DNA from: Norana najaformis
Lineage: Eukaryota; Annelida; Clitellata; Crassiclitellata; Hormogastridae
Direction: 5' to 3'
Assembly: GCA_964023275.1 (NCBI GenBank)
Contig: OZ029913.1
Location: 54,278,976-54,342,975, forward strand
Length of the DNA: 64,000 nt
A program made the translations under genes and the position numbers. Of this stretch, positions 33,428 to 62,995 are shown piece by piece. The notes beneath the pieces are model-generated. The model worked only from the letters and a program-made list of their open reading frames with translations, had not been told where the DNA came from and made no database searches. Each line of letters opens with the position of its first letter. The first letter of the stretch is position 1.

Positions 33428-33643
33428 TCAGCATTCCGGAGCTTTCTTATCATCAGTGACCGTGCTACAGATACACAGACCGTGAGAGCCCACGTGATAC
33501 ACGTAATTCGTAGGCAAGCCCGTTCGGGCGACTGTTTGGGTAGGAGAGGTTCTTGTCGGCGGGCTTTCTACGAATTCGCTGCAATCGAGACACTGAAGTG
33601 TAGCAACTTCTTTAAGCGTTGTGCCTAGTGCTAACTTTGACAT
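33428..33643 (-). CDS. Small open frame divergent from the zinc-finger array
   Basis: A 71-codon frame with a genuine ATG. It contains paired cysteines (CLDCSEF, CICSTV) but not at zinc-finger spacing. The region is GC-richer than its surroundings and lies just upstream of the zinc-finger array on the opposite strand, so it could instead be promoter DNA of that gene. No homology recognised. Confidence 0.25.
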   Translation of the reverse strand: MSKLALGTTLKEVATLQCLDCSEFVESPPTRTSPTQTVARTGLPTNYVYHVGSHGLCICSTVTDDKKAPEC

Positions 33644-33708
33644 GATTCGTCAGTGAGTGTCAGCTTGTGCAGTGGTCATTCACTTACCTAGGTGTAATTT
33701 TTCAAATT

Positions 33709-35267
33709 AGACGCAATCCGAACAAGGGACTGTAAATATGCATCAACTGTCAACCGTGAGAGGGCCAAAGACTGTAGAAGATCTAAAGATAATAAAATGT
33801 CTGAAGATGCATTCAAGAGACTGTGACCAGGAAAAACAATATGAACGTGAATTTTGTGACAAAACATTTGCACCTAATACGTGTCTCAAAGTTCATACAA
33901 CAACCCAAATTGTAGAAAAACCATACAAGTGCACTATGTGACAAAGCATTTGCACAGAGGATTAACCTAAGATGCCATACAAAAACCCGCACCGGAGAAA
34001 AACCGTACAAGTGCAATTTATGTGACAAAGCATTTGCCCAGAAGATCAATCTGGCATACCATGTAAGAACCCACACTGGAGAAAAGCCCTACAAGTGCAA
34101 TTTATGTCACAAGGCATTTCCACAAAAGAATCAGCTAGACTACCATACAAGAACCCACACTGGAGAAAAGCCATATAAATGCCATTTATGTCATAAATCA
34201 TTTTCATGTACGAGTATTCTGAGAAACCATACAAGAACCCACACTGGAGAAAGGCCATATAAATGCAATTTATGTAACAAAGCATTTGCCCAGATGCGTA
34301 CTCTGGAAAACCATAGAAGAACCCACACTGGAGAAAAACTGTACAAGTGCAAACTGTGTCACAAAAGATTTACACAGACGAGTTCACTGGCATGCCATGT
34401 AAGAACCCACACTGGAGAAAAACAGTACATTTGTCAGTTTTGCAACAAGCTATTTTCAACACAGAACAGTTGTAACGTGCATGCCAAAACCCACACTGGA
34501 GAAAAGCCATACCTGTGCCTTTTATGTCACAGAGCATTTGCACAGAAGAACACTCTGGCTTACCATGTAAGAACCCACACTGGCGAGAAACAATACGTAT
34601 GCCACTTTTGCAATAAGTTGTTTTCAACATGTAGTTATCTTCATTCTCATGCAAGAACCCACACTAGAGAAAAGCCATACAAGTGCAGTTTATGTGACAA
34701 AGCATTTGTGCAGAAGTCTACTCTGAAAACCATACAACAACCCACACTGGAGAAAAGCCATTCAAGTGCACTTTATGTCAGAAAGCATTTGCATCTAAGC
34801 ATAATCTGGAATACCATACAACAACCCACATTGGAGAATAGCCATACATGTGCACTTTATGTCACAAGGCATTTGCATGGAAGTATATTCTGCAATCCCA
34901 TACAAGAACCCACAGTGGAGAAAATCCATACAAGTGCAAATTGTGTCACAAAGCATTTGCACACAGGAGTACACAGGCACACCATGTAAGAACACACACT
35001 GGAGAAAAACAGTACATCGGTCAGTTTTGCAAAGAACTATTTTCAACATATAGCAGTTGTCATGTGCATGCCAAACCGATACTGGAGAAAAGCCATCCAG
35101 GGCATTTTATGTCAAAGCATTTGCATCTAAGCATACTCTGGAATACCATACAACAAACCACACTGGAGAAGAGCAATAGATGTGCGGTTTTTGTCACAAA
35201 GCTTTTGCACTCAAGGGATTATGTTTACCATATAAGAGCCATACAGTCAGTAAAGGATGAATGCTGA
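33709..35267 (+). pseudogene. Decaying tandem C2H2 zinc-finger gene
   Basis: After an acceptor-like ATTAG (33704-33708) an ATG at 33738 opens a frame containing one degenerate finger (first Cys replaced) that stops at 33939. Compared with its neighbours, a 2-base loss near 33935 moves the array into another frame. From 33937 about ten C2H2 fingers follow with an 84-base period and HTGEKPY(K)C linkers, in one open stretch to about 34.73 kb. There the frame is lost, and further fingers (to about 35.23 kb) are broken by an in-frame TAG at about 34.84 kb and more shifts. The intact block could still encode a DNA-binding array if translated from another start, but as assembled the gene looks inactive. 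Fingers with FC(N/K)(K/E)LFST recur, showing multi-finger block duplication. Confidence 0.85.
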
Positions 35268-35845
35268 TATTAATAATTCATTTTGAGACCTTATGGTTGT
35301 GGAATGTGTGGTGAAGCATTGATTGAAGTTGAAAAGGAATTCATGGGACATTGTCATCATCACTACTGTGATGCTCCCTAGCTAAGATATATTTCTTGAA
35401 CTATATGAAATGCACCTTTTGAGTTACACATATCACATAGGATACAGATGAATTCACCATTTTTGGTTATATTGACACCAGTTACTTATCAACTTTTGCT
35501 AGATGTCTACTATCATGGATAGAAACCTCTTATTTGTATGGTATTCCAGACTATGCTTAGATGCAAATCTCTTATTTAATTTGGGTATGTAATTTAATAT
35601 TTGTGTTTCTTGTTCATGTGTTTGGGCTTAAGAGTTGTTCCTCATGTGTGTTAGGTTTTGAGCATTATTCAGTTTTTTGAATACTTCTTTGATAAGCCAG
35701 CCACCCTTTAGCATTTATCCGGTTGCAACACAAGTAGGTCAGTGTACATACTCTTTAGTTTAGTTTTGTTGTAGTATTCATTTGTAGAGTGTTGGGCATA
35801 GAGTAGTCTGAAACTAGGAAATGATGGAGTTTGCAAGAGGGTGAC

Positions 35846-35851
35846 AATAAA
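35846..35851 (+). terminator. Possible poly(A) signal downstream of the zinc-finger array
   Basis: AATAAA about 600 bases after the last finger-like segment, in the same orientation. Only position supports it. Confidence 0.3.
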
Positions 35852-37300
35852 ATTTTTCTGGCTGGCTTTTCAAATAATCCTTTGATGAAGTCAATTAGGT
35901 CATGGCAAGGAGGTTTCTCAAGTGGTTTTAAGAAGGCAGTGTAGAAACACATTTAGGCATGTAAGGAAAATTTGATCACTTAACTTTAATGTAAAAAAAG
36001 TGAAAGTGGATATCAGAAAACTTCGTTATGCAAGATTCCTGATATATCTCTCTTGAAATTTGCCTTCCTCAGACCATAACACATAAGATCATCCCTGCTG
36101 TTGAAAATGCAGTTGATCATAATTATTGCCTATGGACATAAACCATTATATACGTTGTTTACTATTTATAAATTGCATACTGCATTCATACGTACATACA
36201 CGCATCCTAAACAAATTTATATTGGTTAGGTAGGTATGGTTTGATTCATTTTCAAGTTCGGGCCAAAGTTCAATCATGTAGTAAGACAGATGCAGTGGAT
36301 CCAGATAGTAAGCTGTTCATGGCCCCACTTGATTTGAGGGTCATGCCACTGAATTGCTTTCTCTGCACCGGGTTTGGCAAGTTATCCTTAGGAATAGTTA
36401 AGTAAAAACATCTACAATATTACTGGTGAAGAAAATAAAGTCGGAATATTGAAACACAAAAGCGAAAAAGTCACAAAAATTAGTTAAATGCATATAGTAT
36501 TGATGAGCAGAATATGAATTATTCACATTTGGTAGATCTGCAAAAATGTGCTTGTATTTAATATTTGTGTTACAGGCAGAGAATACTATTTACTTGTAGT
36601 GTAAAGGTAACAAATTGAAATTGGTGTACCTTTCAAGGCATGACCTTAAGGGCTTGCATCTATACTCCAATTTAATAGTACAATAATCAATTATGAAGTT
36701 TCATTCACACAACTTATATGTTTTCTTGTTAATGGGACATGTGTGTGTAATAACTTAAGCCCGTCTTTAATTAAATAAGTGTGCCAGTGACACTAAATTA
36801 TACTTGTTAATACTTACATGTTTTATAATTTTCTGTTATTTAAAAAAAGAGATGTACTGGTATCCACTAGGATACAACCCACACGTAATAACTGATACTG
36901 GCATTAGAGATAGCATATGTCCCCTGTCTGGAAATAGGCCGATGCGCGGAGTTCTAGATATAACACTATAGAGCAGCTTGATGCAGAAACAGCCTGCTTC
37001 AAAGCCGTTTTACTGTTTTGCTGTAGAGATATGTTGTTCAAGGACATTTTAAAATTGTCATGTATTCTGCAAGGCAATTTTTCTGGTAAAACGGCTTTTC
37101 AGCTGTCCGTCCCAATGTTTCAAATCAGCACCATAACAGAGTACTGTTGATCGCATTCTTGCTTATAAAAACATAGAATTCTAAGTTGATTTCTGGGTTT
37201 TGGGATAGTCTCTGCGAGCATTTCGACAATAGCTCAAGCAGCTTCATCTCTTTGGATCAAACTAATTGGAACTACGTACGGCATTTCGCTATCAATGGTC
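35852..37300. other. No gene seen
   Basis: AT-rich intergenic DNA between the zinc-finger array and UPF1. No exon, RNA gene or named repeat was recognised. Confidence 0.4.
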
Positions 37301-37304
37301 CGTG

Positions 37305-37440
37305 AACGGGGGCCTTAAATGGCTTGGCGCCCATTCAAACGGGCAGCGTTGGTGAAGGATCTCACTCGATAAATTCATCGAAAATGAGCATGGTCAACGC
37401 CACATAACCACAATAGAATGCGTGTACATTTACATTTATC
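37305..37440 (-). mobile_element. Repeat family C copy, minus orientation
   Basis: Reverse-complement match to the 13.1, 22.5 and 62.0-kb copies: GGTGAAGGATCTCACTCGAT, AAAATGAGCATGG and GTGTACATTTACATTTATC. Lies about 480 bases upstream of the UPF1 start. Confidence 0.65.
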
Positions 37441-37917
37441 TAACTCATGCAAGCAGCTCACCAACGCGAGATTTACTGAAATTTCTCCTAAGGCCTTTGG
37501 AACCAGATTCTTACAAGCAGAGTTAGACACGAACCACAGCTGATGTATCTTGAACTTTGACAAGCTTGCTAAGTAAAATGAATGTTAAACATTTAAGATT
37601 ACTTAAATTTAGTAAATATATAGGCCTACATTGCATCAAATACATCGAATACAAATCGATAGACAATGTTAGCGACGAAAGATTTGGTAGTGCAGTTTCC
37701 ATTTGGCGCATACATCTACTATCACGTGTGCGTATTAGTTGCACAAGAACCAGTGACGTCAATTTTCTGCGTTAGTTCATTTTAACGCAGGCTAGTGAAT
37801 TCGAAAGGAAGACGGCCGTTTATTTTTCGTTTTATTTTCATCTCTATTCGACACCATCTTACAGTTAAACAGTATAAATCTATTCATTTTACTTACTTCG
37901 AAACACATATGAACACA

Positions 37918-56196
<18,279 letters not shown>

Positions 56197-56589
56197 GTAC
56201 GTCATCCGAAGTACACACAGTGCCGAGCGCACATTACATGGCATGATACGCAGCCTCTGACGAGTGGAGCACCAACTGATATACAACACACAAACACAGC
56301 AGCAGAATCCTCAAACCTGGATGGATTTGTTATCGGATGCAAGCAATGGCGATTGATGATGCTGAGATCAAGTGAAGCCAGCTAGATGATGACTCAATCG
56401 ACTGCAGTCTCATGACAGCCATAGTTAACGCAGTTACCCGACAACTTGTCTCTACCTGGTCTTACCATGGGCCCGATCTGGCAGCGGCATGTAATCCTTC
56501 ACTACGGGTGACTGCTGCAGACTGGTGAATGCAACGGTTGTACGGTAGATGATAACATCGTCTGTGAAAGAAGACTTGGCCAGGTTGCA

Positions 56590-56595
56590 AATAAA
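56590..56595 (+). terminator. UPF1: UPF1 proximal poly(A) signal
   Basis: AATAAA 394 bases after the stop, same strand. Confidence 0.5.
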
Positions 56596-57415
56596 AACTC
56601 GATTTTCTTTCGGTTTGTCTTGCTGACTGATAGGATCACCTTTACGAAGATAATATCTGGCAGATTTGATGCTGATTGGAGCCAAATCATATCTGTAGTT
56701 ATGAAATCTGTTTCTTTAACGATTTGGTGTGCATTTATGTTGGTGTGTATGTGTGCGCGCGTGCACTTGTGTGATGACGTGTGAGGCAGTGGCAAACGGC
56801 GTCCAATGCGTCTGACAGCGTCGTGTCTAACAATGCGATTGTTATTAAGAAAATTTTATTGCAGTTCTGGACAAGGATTGTTGAGTTATTGTGCGCACTG
56901 CCTTTCCAAAGTTGAATTTTGAAAGCCTTTGTTATCATCGAGGCCAACTGTGGTAATTCGAATTTTTCCTTATTCTGCAAACTTTGTGAACATTATATGT
57001 CACTTCTTAGTTGCTACCCTTGTTAACATTCCTATTCGATCAATTCAGCGGTTACACAGAGTCCTAGTTTTGATGAATGTTTAAGTTGAACAACTTCATT
57101 TTGTATTATATCCCATTCTACGAAGCAAATTGTGGCAGTTGGGAGGTTTAAAATTTGAAACTACATCCATAACTTGATAAAACTGGGTCTGAACACTTTC
57201 ACACGTTAAATGTTGGCAAATTTGTGTCCTTGGAGAAAGGTGAACGTTTCATCTATGTTTCAGGCCTTGACTGCACATCACACAAGCATACAAACAGATT
57301 TCGTTAAGTGATTAATTAACCTGCTTTGGTTACTGCATGATTCAGTTAGTTTGTTCCAGCAGGTGTTTACAGTATGGAAGATTTACTTTGTTCCTGGACC
57401 TGTTTGTCAATTTAA

Positions 57416-57421
57416 AATAAA
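57416..57421 (+). terminator. UPF1: UPF1 distal poly(A) signal
   Basis: AATAAA followed by T/G-rich DNA about 1.2 kb after the stop. Confidence 0.5.
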
Positions 57422-57759
57422 GTGAATTTGTTTTGGGTGTTTTCGTTGATGACATTTTATGCAGTAAATCAGCAACCACCTGAGCAACTGCTTTTCTATG
57501 GCAGCTAATCGATCGTTTTAGTGGCCTGACGTTTTGTGTTTAGGCGGTCTTTGCGTTAACTCGTATTTAAGGGCTGACGTTTGTGTAACCCAATGAAATG
57601 ACATTTATGTGATGTTTCACGACGTTTAATCCAATGGCCATTGGTGGTTGTGTGTTTGAATATGATTTATTTGTTAAGTCATTTGCCAGCTTTATATAAT
57701 CTGGTTAAGTCAGAGGGGTATTCCCACCCACCCACGTTTGTCTGGTTCAACTCTGGTAT

Positions 57760-58270
57760 TTGCCCCTGATATACCCAGTAATTTTTAATGTGGTAATAGC
57801 ACCAAGCTATTGTATCATTTTAATGATGCATTGCAAGTCTACTACTCTAGGCCTGCTTACGAAATGATTGTTATACCCCTAGGAGGGAAATTGGATATCA
57901 AGCACATCTTAAAGCCTCCGATGCCCAAATGTCCACCACTACCACCTACATGTAGTCCTTCTGCTGAAGCAAAGTGTATGGTAGACGACCGAGTCCTTGC
58001 CGGTAGGCTGTATGCAAGCGCCCAGTGATGAAGAGCCAAAAGGACGGATGCTGTAGAAGTAGATCATCGACACTTCTGATATGGTGTTGCGTAAAAACAC
58101 CGGGGGGCGGCGGCAATGGGAAACCACCTCCCTACTTATCCCAAGCACGATGAAAACGACGACAAATATTGGCATAATTAGATTCTGGACCTGCTTAAGG
58201 GCAGAACACTGAAGAAGACACCACCTGAGGACCATATGGTACAATTGTGCTTACCAGCCTGCGATAAATC
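57760..58270 (+). mobile_element. Possible LINE-type repeat fragment
   Basis: A 72-codon Pro/Cys-containing frame (57810-58028) is followed by CGGCGGCAATGGGAAACCAC and a CACGATGAAAACGACGAC run, words I associate with dispersed retroelements. No protein motif confirms it. Confidence 0.25.
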
Positions 58271-58364
58271 TGGAAACCAATGGCGGTGCTGTTGTAATAT
58301 ACAGGTGGTGGTTGCTTTCAAGAGAAATCACGTTCCGAAATCATGATCCTTTTGTGGGACATTG

Positions 58365-58440
58365 TGGTCTATTTAATAGCAAGCTTCGGTTGTAATCCAA
58401 CGATTGCAGGTTCGAGCCTGCTGAGCAGACCTTGTGTAAT
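58365..58440 (+). mobile_element. tRNA-like SINE head
   Basis: Contains a perfect B box (GGTTCGAGCCT, about 58410) and an A-box-like TAATAGCAAGC upstream. The flanks do not form an acceptor stem, so not a tRNA gene. Confidence 0.5.
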
Positions 58441-59014
58441 GACCCTGGATAAGTTGTTTTTGGTTAATTGTCTGTGTCAGCAAACGGTATAATTTGGTGC
58501 TAGTATACACTGAAAAGTAAACGGCGAGTCTTGCGACGCACGACCTCTTGCCTAGGACCTTGGGATTTGTCCACTGCTGGCTCAAGGGCCGAATTATTGG
58601 CAAGAAATGACAGGTGCTTAACAGAGACCGGCAACGGAGGCCTAATAATTAAGTGAATGTCTAGCTAACTGTTAATTACTACTGTTTCAACCGAAGGTAA
58701 GACATGTGGCATAAAGCTAGAGAAACCACGGTCAATTCACAATAACATGCATATGTAGTTACACACGGTTGCAATGTTCAACCTTCTAAAGATGCAAAAA
58801 CAATGACGTCTGCAGTTCTTGCATCACGAACGAGATTAAGACGAAGATGAAAAGACGAAAAACGTTTGAAATCGAGCGAGAAAAGACGTCAAAACATGAC
58901 TACCTCCTACGATATCCTCAATGTACCGGGACGTATACGCCTAGAGTAGAAAGTGTTCGAAATCATAATCAGACTGAGTTCTAGAGGATTCTGCAGCAGA
59001 CGCCTTCCTCTTCG
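58441..59014. other. No gene seen; downstream flank of carbonic anhydrase gene
   Basis: Intergenic DNA. No poly(A) signal for the minus-strand gene was recognised here. Confidence 0.4.
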
Positions 59015-59308
59015 TTAGCCGCGCTGGCAGCGGCGGCTGCGATCAGCCCCATCTCGGCTACGTTTGTCGGCGCCTTGAAGTGCCTCGGTCCTTGCTGGAG
59101 CATCCTGCCTGCGACCACGAAAAGGCTGCAGTCGCTTGCGTACGTGGTCGTAGTGGACGACGAGGTGAGTGCTGTCGATGTAGGTGACCTTGCGGGTCCC
59201 GATCGGCTGAACGGGGCGTCGGTTGCTGAGCACGTAGCCATCGAATTCGTCGTTGATCGGTCGGACTTCGTTGTCGCAGTAGCAGCGCATTCGTCGGAAC
59301 TTCTCCAG
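59015..59308 (-). CDS. Alpha-carbonic anhydrase family, last exon
   Basis: Follows acceptor ATTGTGCAG. Begins LEKFRRMRCY and continues to DGYVLSNRRPVQPIGTRKV, the conserved C-terminal signature (L.KFR..., DG...N.RPVQPL..R.V). The intron sits at the classical alpha-CA position before LEKFR. The visible frame then adds about 55 Arg-rich residues and stops at 59015. Codon third positions suggest that from about 59.13 kb the +1 frame is the used one, ending CCRIL at 58981; a one-base difference or error near 59.12-59.15 kb may explain this. The exon is GC-richer than its surroundings. An alpha-CA would hydrate CO2 to bicarbonate, or, if the zinc ligands are lost (they lie in unseen exons), act as a CA-related protein. 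Confidence 0.87.
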   Translation of the reverse strand: MEKFRRMRCYCDNEVRPINDEFDGYVLSNRRPVQPIGTRKVTYIDSTHLVVHYDHVRKRLQPFRGRRQDAPARTEALQGADKRSRDGADRSRRCQRG

Positions 59309-59952
59309 CTGCACAATATCAACAACAGCTGCGACAGACGATTCTTCTCAGTGAAATGCCTTTACTCGTCACAAGAAACTATCACTATACAATTTGCAGT
59401 TTTACAAGCGTTTACTTGAAGGTTATAACCAATTAAGCCATAGTCTTGGCCCCAAACCTGACTTTACGCTTACATAGGACCTCTGTATGCAGCCGAATTC
59501 TGAAATGTATATATTGGTTTGAGTGAGTTAACACACACTAATAATCAAACCGTATATATGTGTTGATGTGAAGCGTACTATGCACGTGCAGGTCAAATTT
59601 TCAATAAAAAGCTAAAGCTAAAAGATACGCCCCTCTAAAAAGCGAATACAGAGGCGAATTCGGCCAAGATCGCCGCCAGAAAATAGGTAAGCGAACTGGT
59701 AGACAAAAAACGGTCATACAAAGGTCAAATTAATTGAAGGTGAAATCGTTGACGTTATATAGGCAGATTACAGCTTTGCCATCTACACTTTCGCTGTAGA
59801 CTTCGGAATCAGGCGCTGATTCTTTTACGTTTACGTTGGGATTCTTGATTGGAGCAAATGAAGAAATAGAACCCTGGGCAATAGGAGCATAGCAATCAAT
59901 TTATGATTAGGGAACTATAATAACGTTTATGTGCGACGTATCTTAAACTTAC
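59309..59952 (-). other. Intron of carbonic anhydrase gene
   Basis: 644 bases, GTAAGT at its start and GCAG at its end on the minus strand. No other features. Confidence 0.8.
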
Positions 59953-60062
59953 GATTCGTTTTGTGACCGAAATCGGCTTCTCAAATATCACCCAGTTAAC
60001 TGTTTCGTAGCACGGAGGCATCGTCAGGGATCCCTCGTAGGTCCAGTACTTGTGAGTGTTAT
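59953..60062 (-). CDS. Alpha-carbonic anhydrase family, penultimate exon
   Basis: Encodes NTHKYWTYEGSLTMPPCYET then VNWVIFEKPISVTKRI, a strong match to the alpha-CA consensus YWTYxGSLTxPPC..V.WI.F..P.. . The Thr corresponding to human CA2 Thr199 is present, the next residue is Met rather than Thr. PPCYET is also seen in CA-related proteins X/XI. Acceptor CATGAACAG and donor AATC|GTAAGT; the first codon is completed by the preceding exon (G + AT gives Asp). Confidence 0.93.
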
Positions 60063-60112
60063 CTGTTCATGAGAAACATCATCTGATCCGGTTCAGCCTA
60101 CACTATGACCTC

Positions 60113-60125
60113 TGTGTGTGTGTGT

Positions 60126-60168
<43 letters not shown>

Positions 60169-60180
60169 ACACACACGCAC
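60113..60180. repeat. Compound (TG)n(TC)n(AC)n microsatellite
   Basis: TG run, then about 18 TC units, then AC-rich run, in the carbonic anhydrase intron. Confidence 0.97.
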
Positions 60181-60740
60181 ATACACATGCCCTCTGTCAA
60201 GTTCCAGCTTTTACTTTACCCTCGCTTACCACCGGAATTTAATTCACTATCTCTCTTTCCAGGATTCCTACACATTCCCCTAAATTTATGTATCAAATGG
60301 AGCGTATCGTTAGACAACTTAGGCTAAGCACTTTGAACTGTAAATCTCTCCGCAACTACTCAGAGAGACCAGGTTGATGTTCTGGTTGTTTAACAACTTA
60401 CCTTAACTCACCGGCACTATATCAAATCAAGTTCGCAAGAGCTAGGTCATTTGGTAAGTTTCACTTGCAGATCATGGTCCTAGGAACAAGCCTGGGAGAC
60501 AGCGTGGTTCTATGGTGGTTGTCATAGAAGCAGAAGCAGTCTGTCAGAAGCAGAAGCAGTCTATCATTCAGTTTGACGCCATGAATAGGTTCATGTTGAT
60601 TCCTCTGGTTTCACACGACATCGATCGCTTTCGCTCTTCCTTTCTGATCAATCAATCTGAGTAATTTCATGTAATTGGATTTATATAGCCCCTTTAATAA
60701 GAGCGACGATAATGCGATACAGTTATATTCTCTTCTTCAT

Positions 60741-60860
60741 ATAACTTACCTTACCTTGCATTGCCTTACCTTGCATTATCTTGTCTACATTGCCTGGCTC
60801 TGCCTCGCCTTACGTTACCTTAGCTTACCTTGGCTTATCTTACCTTGCATTATCTTGATT
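60741..60860. repeat. Degenerate CTTAC/CTTGC pentamer array
   Basis: Repeated (C/T)CTTACCTTGCATT-like words; also makes spurious Leu/Tyr-rich frames. Intronic. Confidence 0.75.
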
Positions 60861-60958
60861 ACGCTGCCATGTGTTATCACCCCGTCACTAAACATACCCT
60901 ATCTTACCATACCTCCTCCTGCGGTATTTCAGTTAATGCTGATTGTTAAAGACCTTAC

Positions 60959-61076
60959 CAGGAAGCAGTGACATCACGTGGACGTCCTTGGCTGGAACAT
61001 TCTGGTTTCTGTAAGGTATGTCCTCGACCAGTCTTCCGATCTCTTCCAGGGCCTCATTGCATCTGCTGTCTGTCAA
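60959..61076 (-). CDS. Alpha-carbonic anhydrase family, third-last exon
   Basis: 118 bases, LTDSRCNEALEEIGRLVEDI then PYRNQNVPAKDVHVMSLLP, corresponding to the alpha-CA region N..L..I...L..I.YK.......F....LLP. Ends CCTG|GTAAGG in phase 1, exactly compatible with the next exon. Acceptor TCCTTGGCAG. Exons carrying the zinc-binding histidines were not found up to 64 kb and probably lie outside the window. Confidence 0.88.
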
Positions 61077-61954
61077 CTGCCAAGGAACCAATACAACTTA
61101 AGCCAGGTAAGCTTTCTAGTCCCTTCAGTGCGCTATGCGGGACTACATAGGCCTATCTATATAGCAAGTGAAGTCCCATCTAGGCCTAGTAGTTCTTGAT
61201 TTTAAATGGTCTTTTGACGAACAGTCGGACAAAGAGTAAGAATACGCATTAGAATAAGTTGAAGCAGTGCTTTTTCTACAAAAAAGGTTCCGGAACTGAA
61301 CAATTACGGAATTTTGTGCTAAAGTTTCATAATTTTTATCAATCAATAAACACTGCAAACAGTGTAAAGTTGTAAACACTGAAATTGAATTAAAATAAGT
61401 TACATTATATTACATAATTGAAATAACTTAGTAACACAATTCTTTTATTAAAAATTAAATTATTTTTTGATAGCTGAAAAAAGTGCCGGAACGCCGTTCC
61501 GGAGCGTTTCGTCTGAGTTGAAGATGACGACGAAGGACAACAAGAAGAACAAAAGCATTAGGCTACATATCCATCGAACTTAATAGGGGTCAATGTATGG
61601 GCAGCAAACTTACTTGCAAACCCCCAACAGAAGAAACAGCTTAGAAGAGTTGAACGACCTTTGGCCTGCAAGGCGCAAAATGCCCCAAAACCACAGCAGT
61701 CCAACTTGCGCTGGCACTCATTCATCAACCAAGGAGGGATAGCGGGCTGAGTTGGCTTAGATGGCCTGGTATTCCGTATACTGTCACATATCCAAACAAC
61801 CTCGCTAAGCGCTGCTTAACTCAGCTGTGCTTGTCAGCGTCGTTTAGCGTTGACTATAAATTGTTTCCACCGATGAAGCCAGCGTTTCGTTCCAAGTTGC
61901 TGAGAAAAACAGATTCGATTGTGTCCATTGTGACTTGGATACTGAGGCCGGTGT
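61077..61954. other. No exon recognised (probable carbonic anhydrase intron)
   Basis: No zinc-ligand (HFHWG or ELHLVHW-like) exon was seen on the minus strand. Otherwise AT-rich. Confidence 0.45.
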
Positions 61955-62085
61955 AGTAAATGTAAATGTAAATGTAGCCTACACGGTTTTATATAGCGAC
62001 CGTATGGCCTCGACTCTGCTCATTTTGCAATGAATTTCTCGAACGGGATCCTTCACCACCGCTGTCCGTTTGAAGTTCATAACAT
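61955..62085 (+). mobile_element. Repeat family C copy
   Basis: AAATGTAAATGTAAATGTAG, TTTTATATAGCGACCGTATG, CTCATTTTGCAATGAATT, GGATCCTTCACCACCGCTGT; same order as other copies, truncated after TCCGTTTG. Confidence 0.7.
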
Positions 62086-62219
62086 ACGAAGGCAGGCAAC
62101 GCAACGTATCAGGTCTCGTGCAAGTTATAGGCCTTCACAATAGGGAAACGCAGTGCGCCTTCAGCGCCTGATGGATACGGTGGCAGATCGCTAACTGCAT
62201 CTTGGGTACAAAGACAAAT

Positions 62220-62995
62220 TGCAGAAGAAGAGAAAGACGAGGGGCAGTAGCTAGGAGGAGGAAGGTGAGGAAGAGATCTCCAGAGAAGGAATAAAATAAG
62301 AAGGAAGATAAGGTGGATCAAGAGGAAGACAAGAAGAAGTTGAGGAGGGGCAGGAAAAAGAAGAAAAGGACGAAATAGATGAATTAAAGGTGGAAGACGA
62401 GGAAGAGAAAGATCTAAACGACGAAAGTGAGTAAAAGGAATAGGAACCGGATAAAGATGCACAGCGTAAAGATGAGGAAGAGGAAGATAATGAGGAAGAA
62501 GACGAGAAGAAGGAATATGAGAAGAATGAATACGACGATAAATACGAGAAGGCGGAAGGTGAGAAGAAGGAAGATGAGGAGGAGGAGGAGGAGGAAGAGA
62601 AGAATGAAGATAAGAAGATAGATTTCAAGGAGAAAGCTGAGGGGAAATCTGAAGAGAAAGGTGAGAAGGAGGAGGAAATGAGTAAAGAAGAAGATGAGGT
62701 GCTAGATGAAGATGCTCCTGCTGATGATGACAGGAGGAGGGAGACGATGACAGGGAAAACAACAGAGTGGACGAAGAAAATGGAGGAAGACAAAAGAGCA
62801 AGAGAAGATGAGGACTATGAAGACTTAGAAGAGAGAGGCAGATGAAAAGAAAGAAGAGCAGGAAAGCTGGAAGGAATAACGATGTGGCAGACGAAGATGA
62901 GAAGAAGGAAGAAGACGAATGAAGATAAGGAGAAGGAAGAGGAACAGCTTTGAGAGGAGAAAGACGATGACGATGACGATGGTGAGAACTCTGGA
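62220..62995. repeat. Long purine-rich (GAA/GAG)n tract
   Basis: About 775 bases that are overwhelmingly A and G on the plus strand, built from degenerate GAAGAG/GAGGAA units. In one plus frame (62440-62844, no ATG at its start) it reads as a Glu/Lys/Asp-rich stretch; the Ser-rich minus frames are its complement. I treat it as a low-complexity tract, not a gene. Confidence 0.85.

Larger units (their letters stand above)
56197..57421 (+). other. UPF1: UPF1 3' untranslated region (probable)
   Basis: No coding features after the stop. Two AATAAA signals at 56590 and 57416 would give 3' UTRs of about 0.4 and 1.2 kb. In vertebrates, UPF1's long 3' UTR makes its own mRNA an NMD target; whether it applies here is unknown. 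Confidence 0.6.

Noticed and set aside
33954-34730. Intact zinc-finger gene
   Set aside because: The block is open but lacks a start in frame until 34294, and the flanking fingers are out of frame; called as decaying instead.
60675-60971. 98-codon Leu/Tyr-rich plus frame
   Set aside because: Arises from the CTTAC/CTTGC array and is antisense to a carbonic anhydrase exon.
62251-62793. 180-codon Ser-rich minus-strand frame
   Set aside because: Complement of the GAA/GAG purine tract; low-complexity composition explains it.
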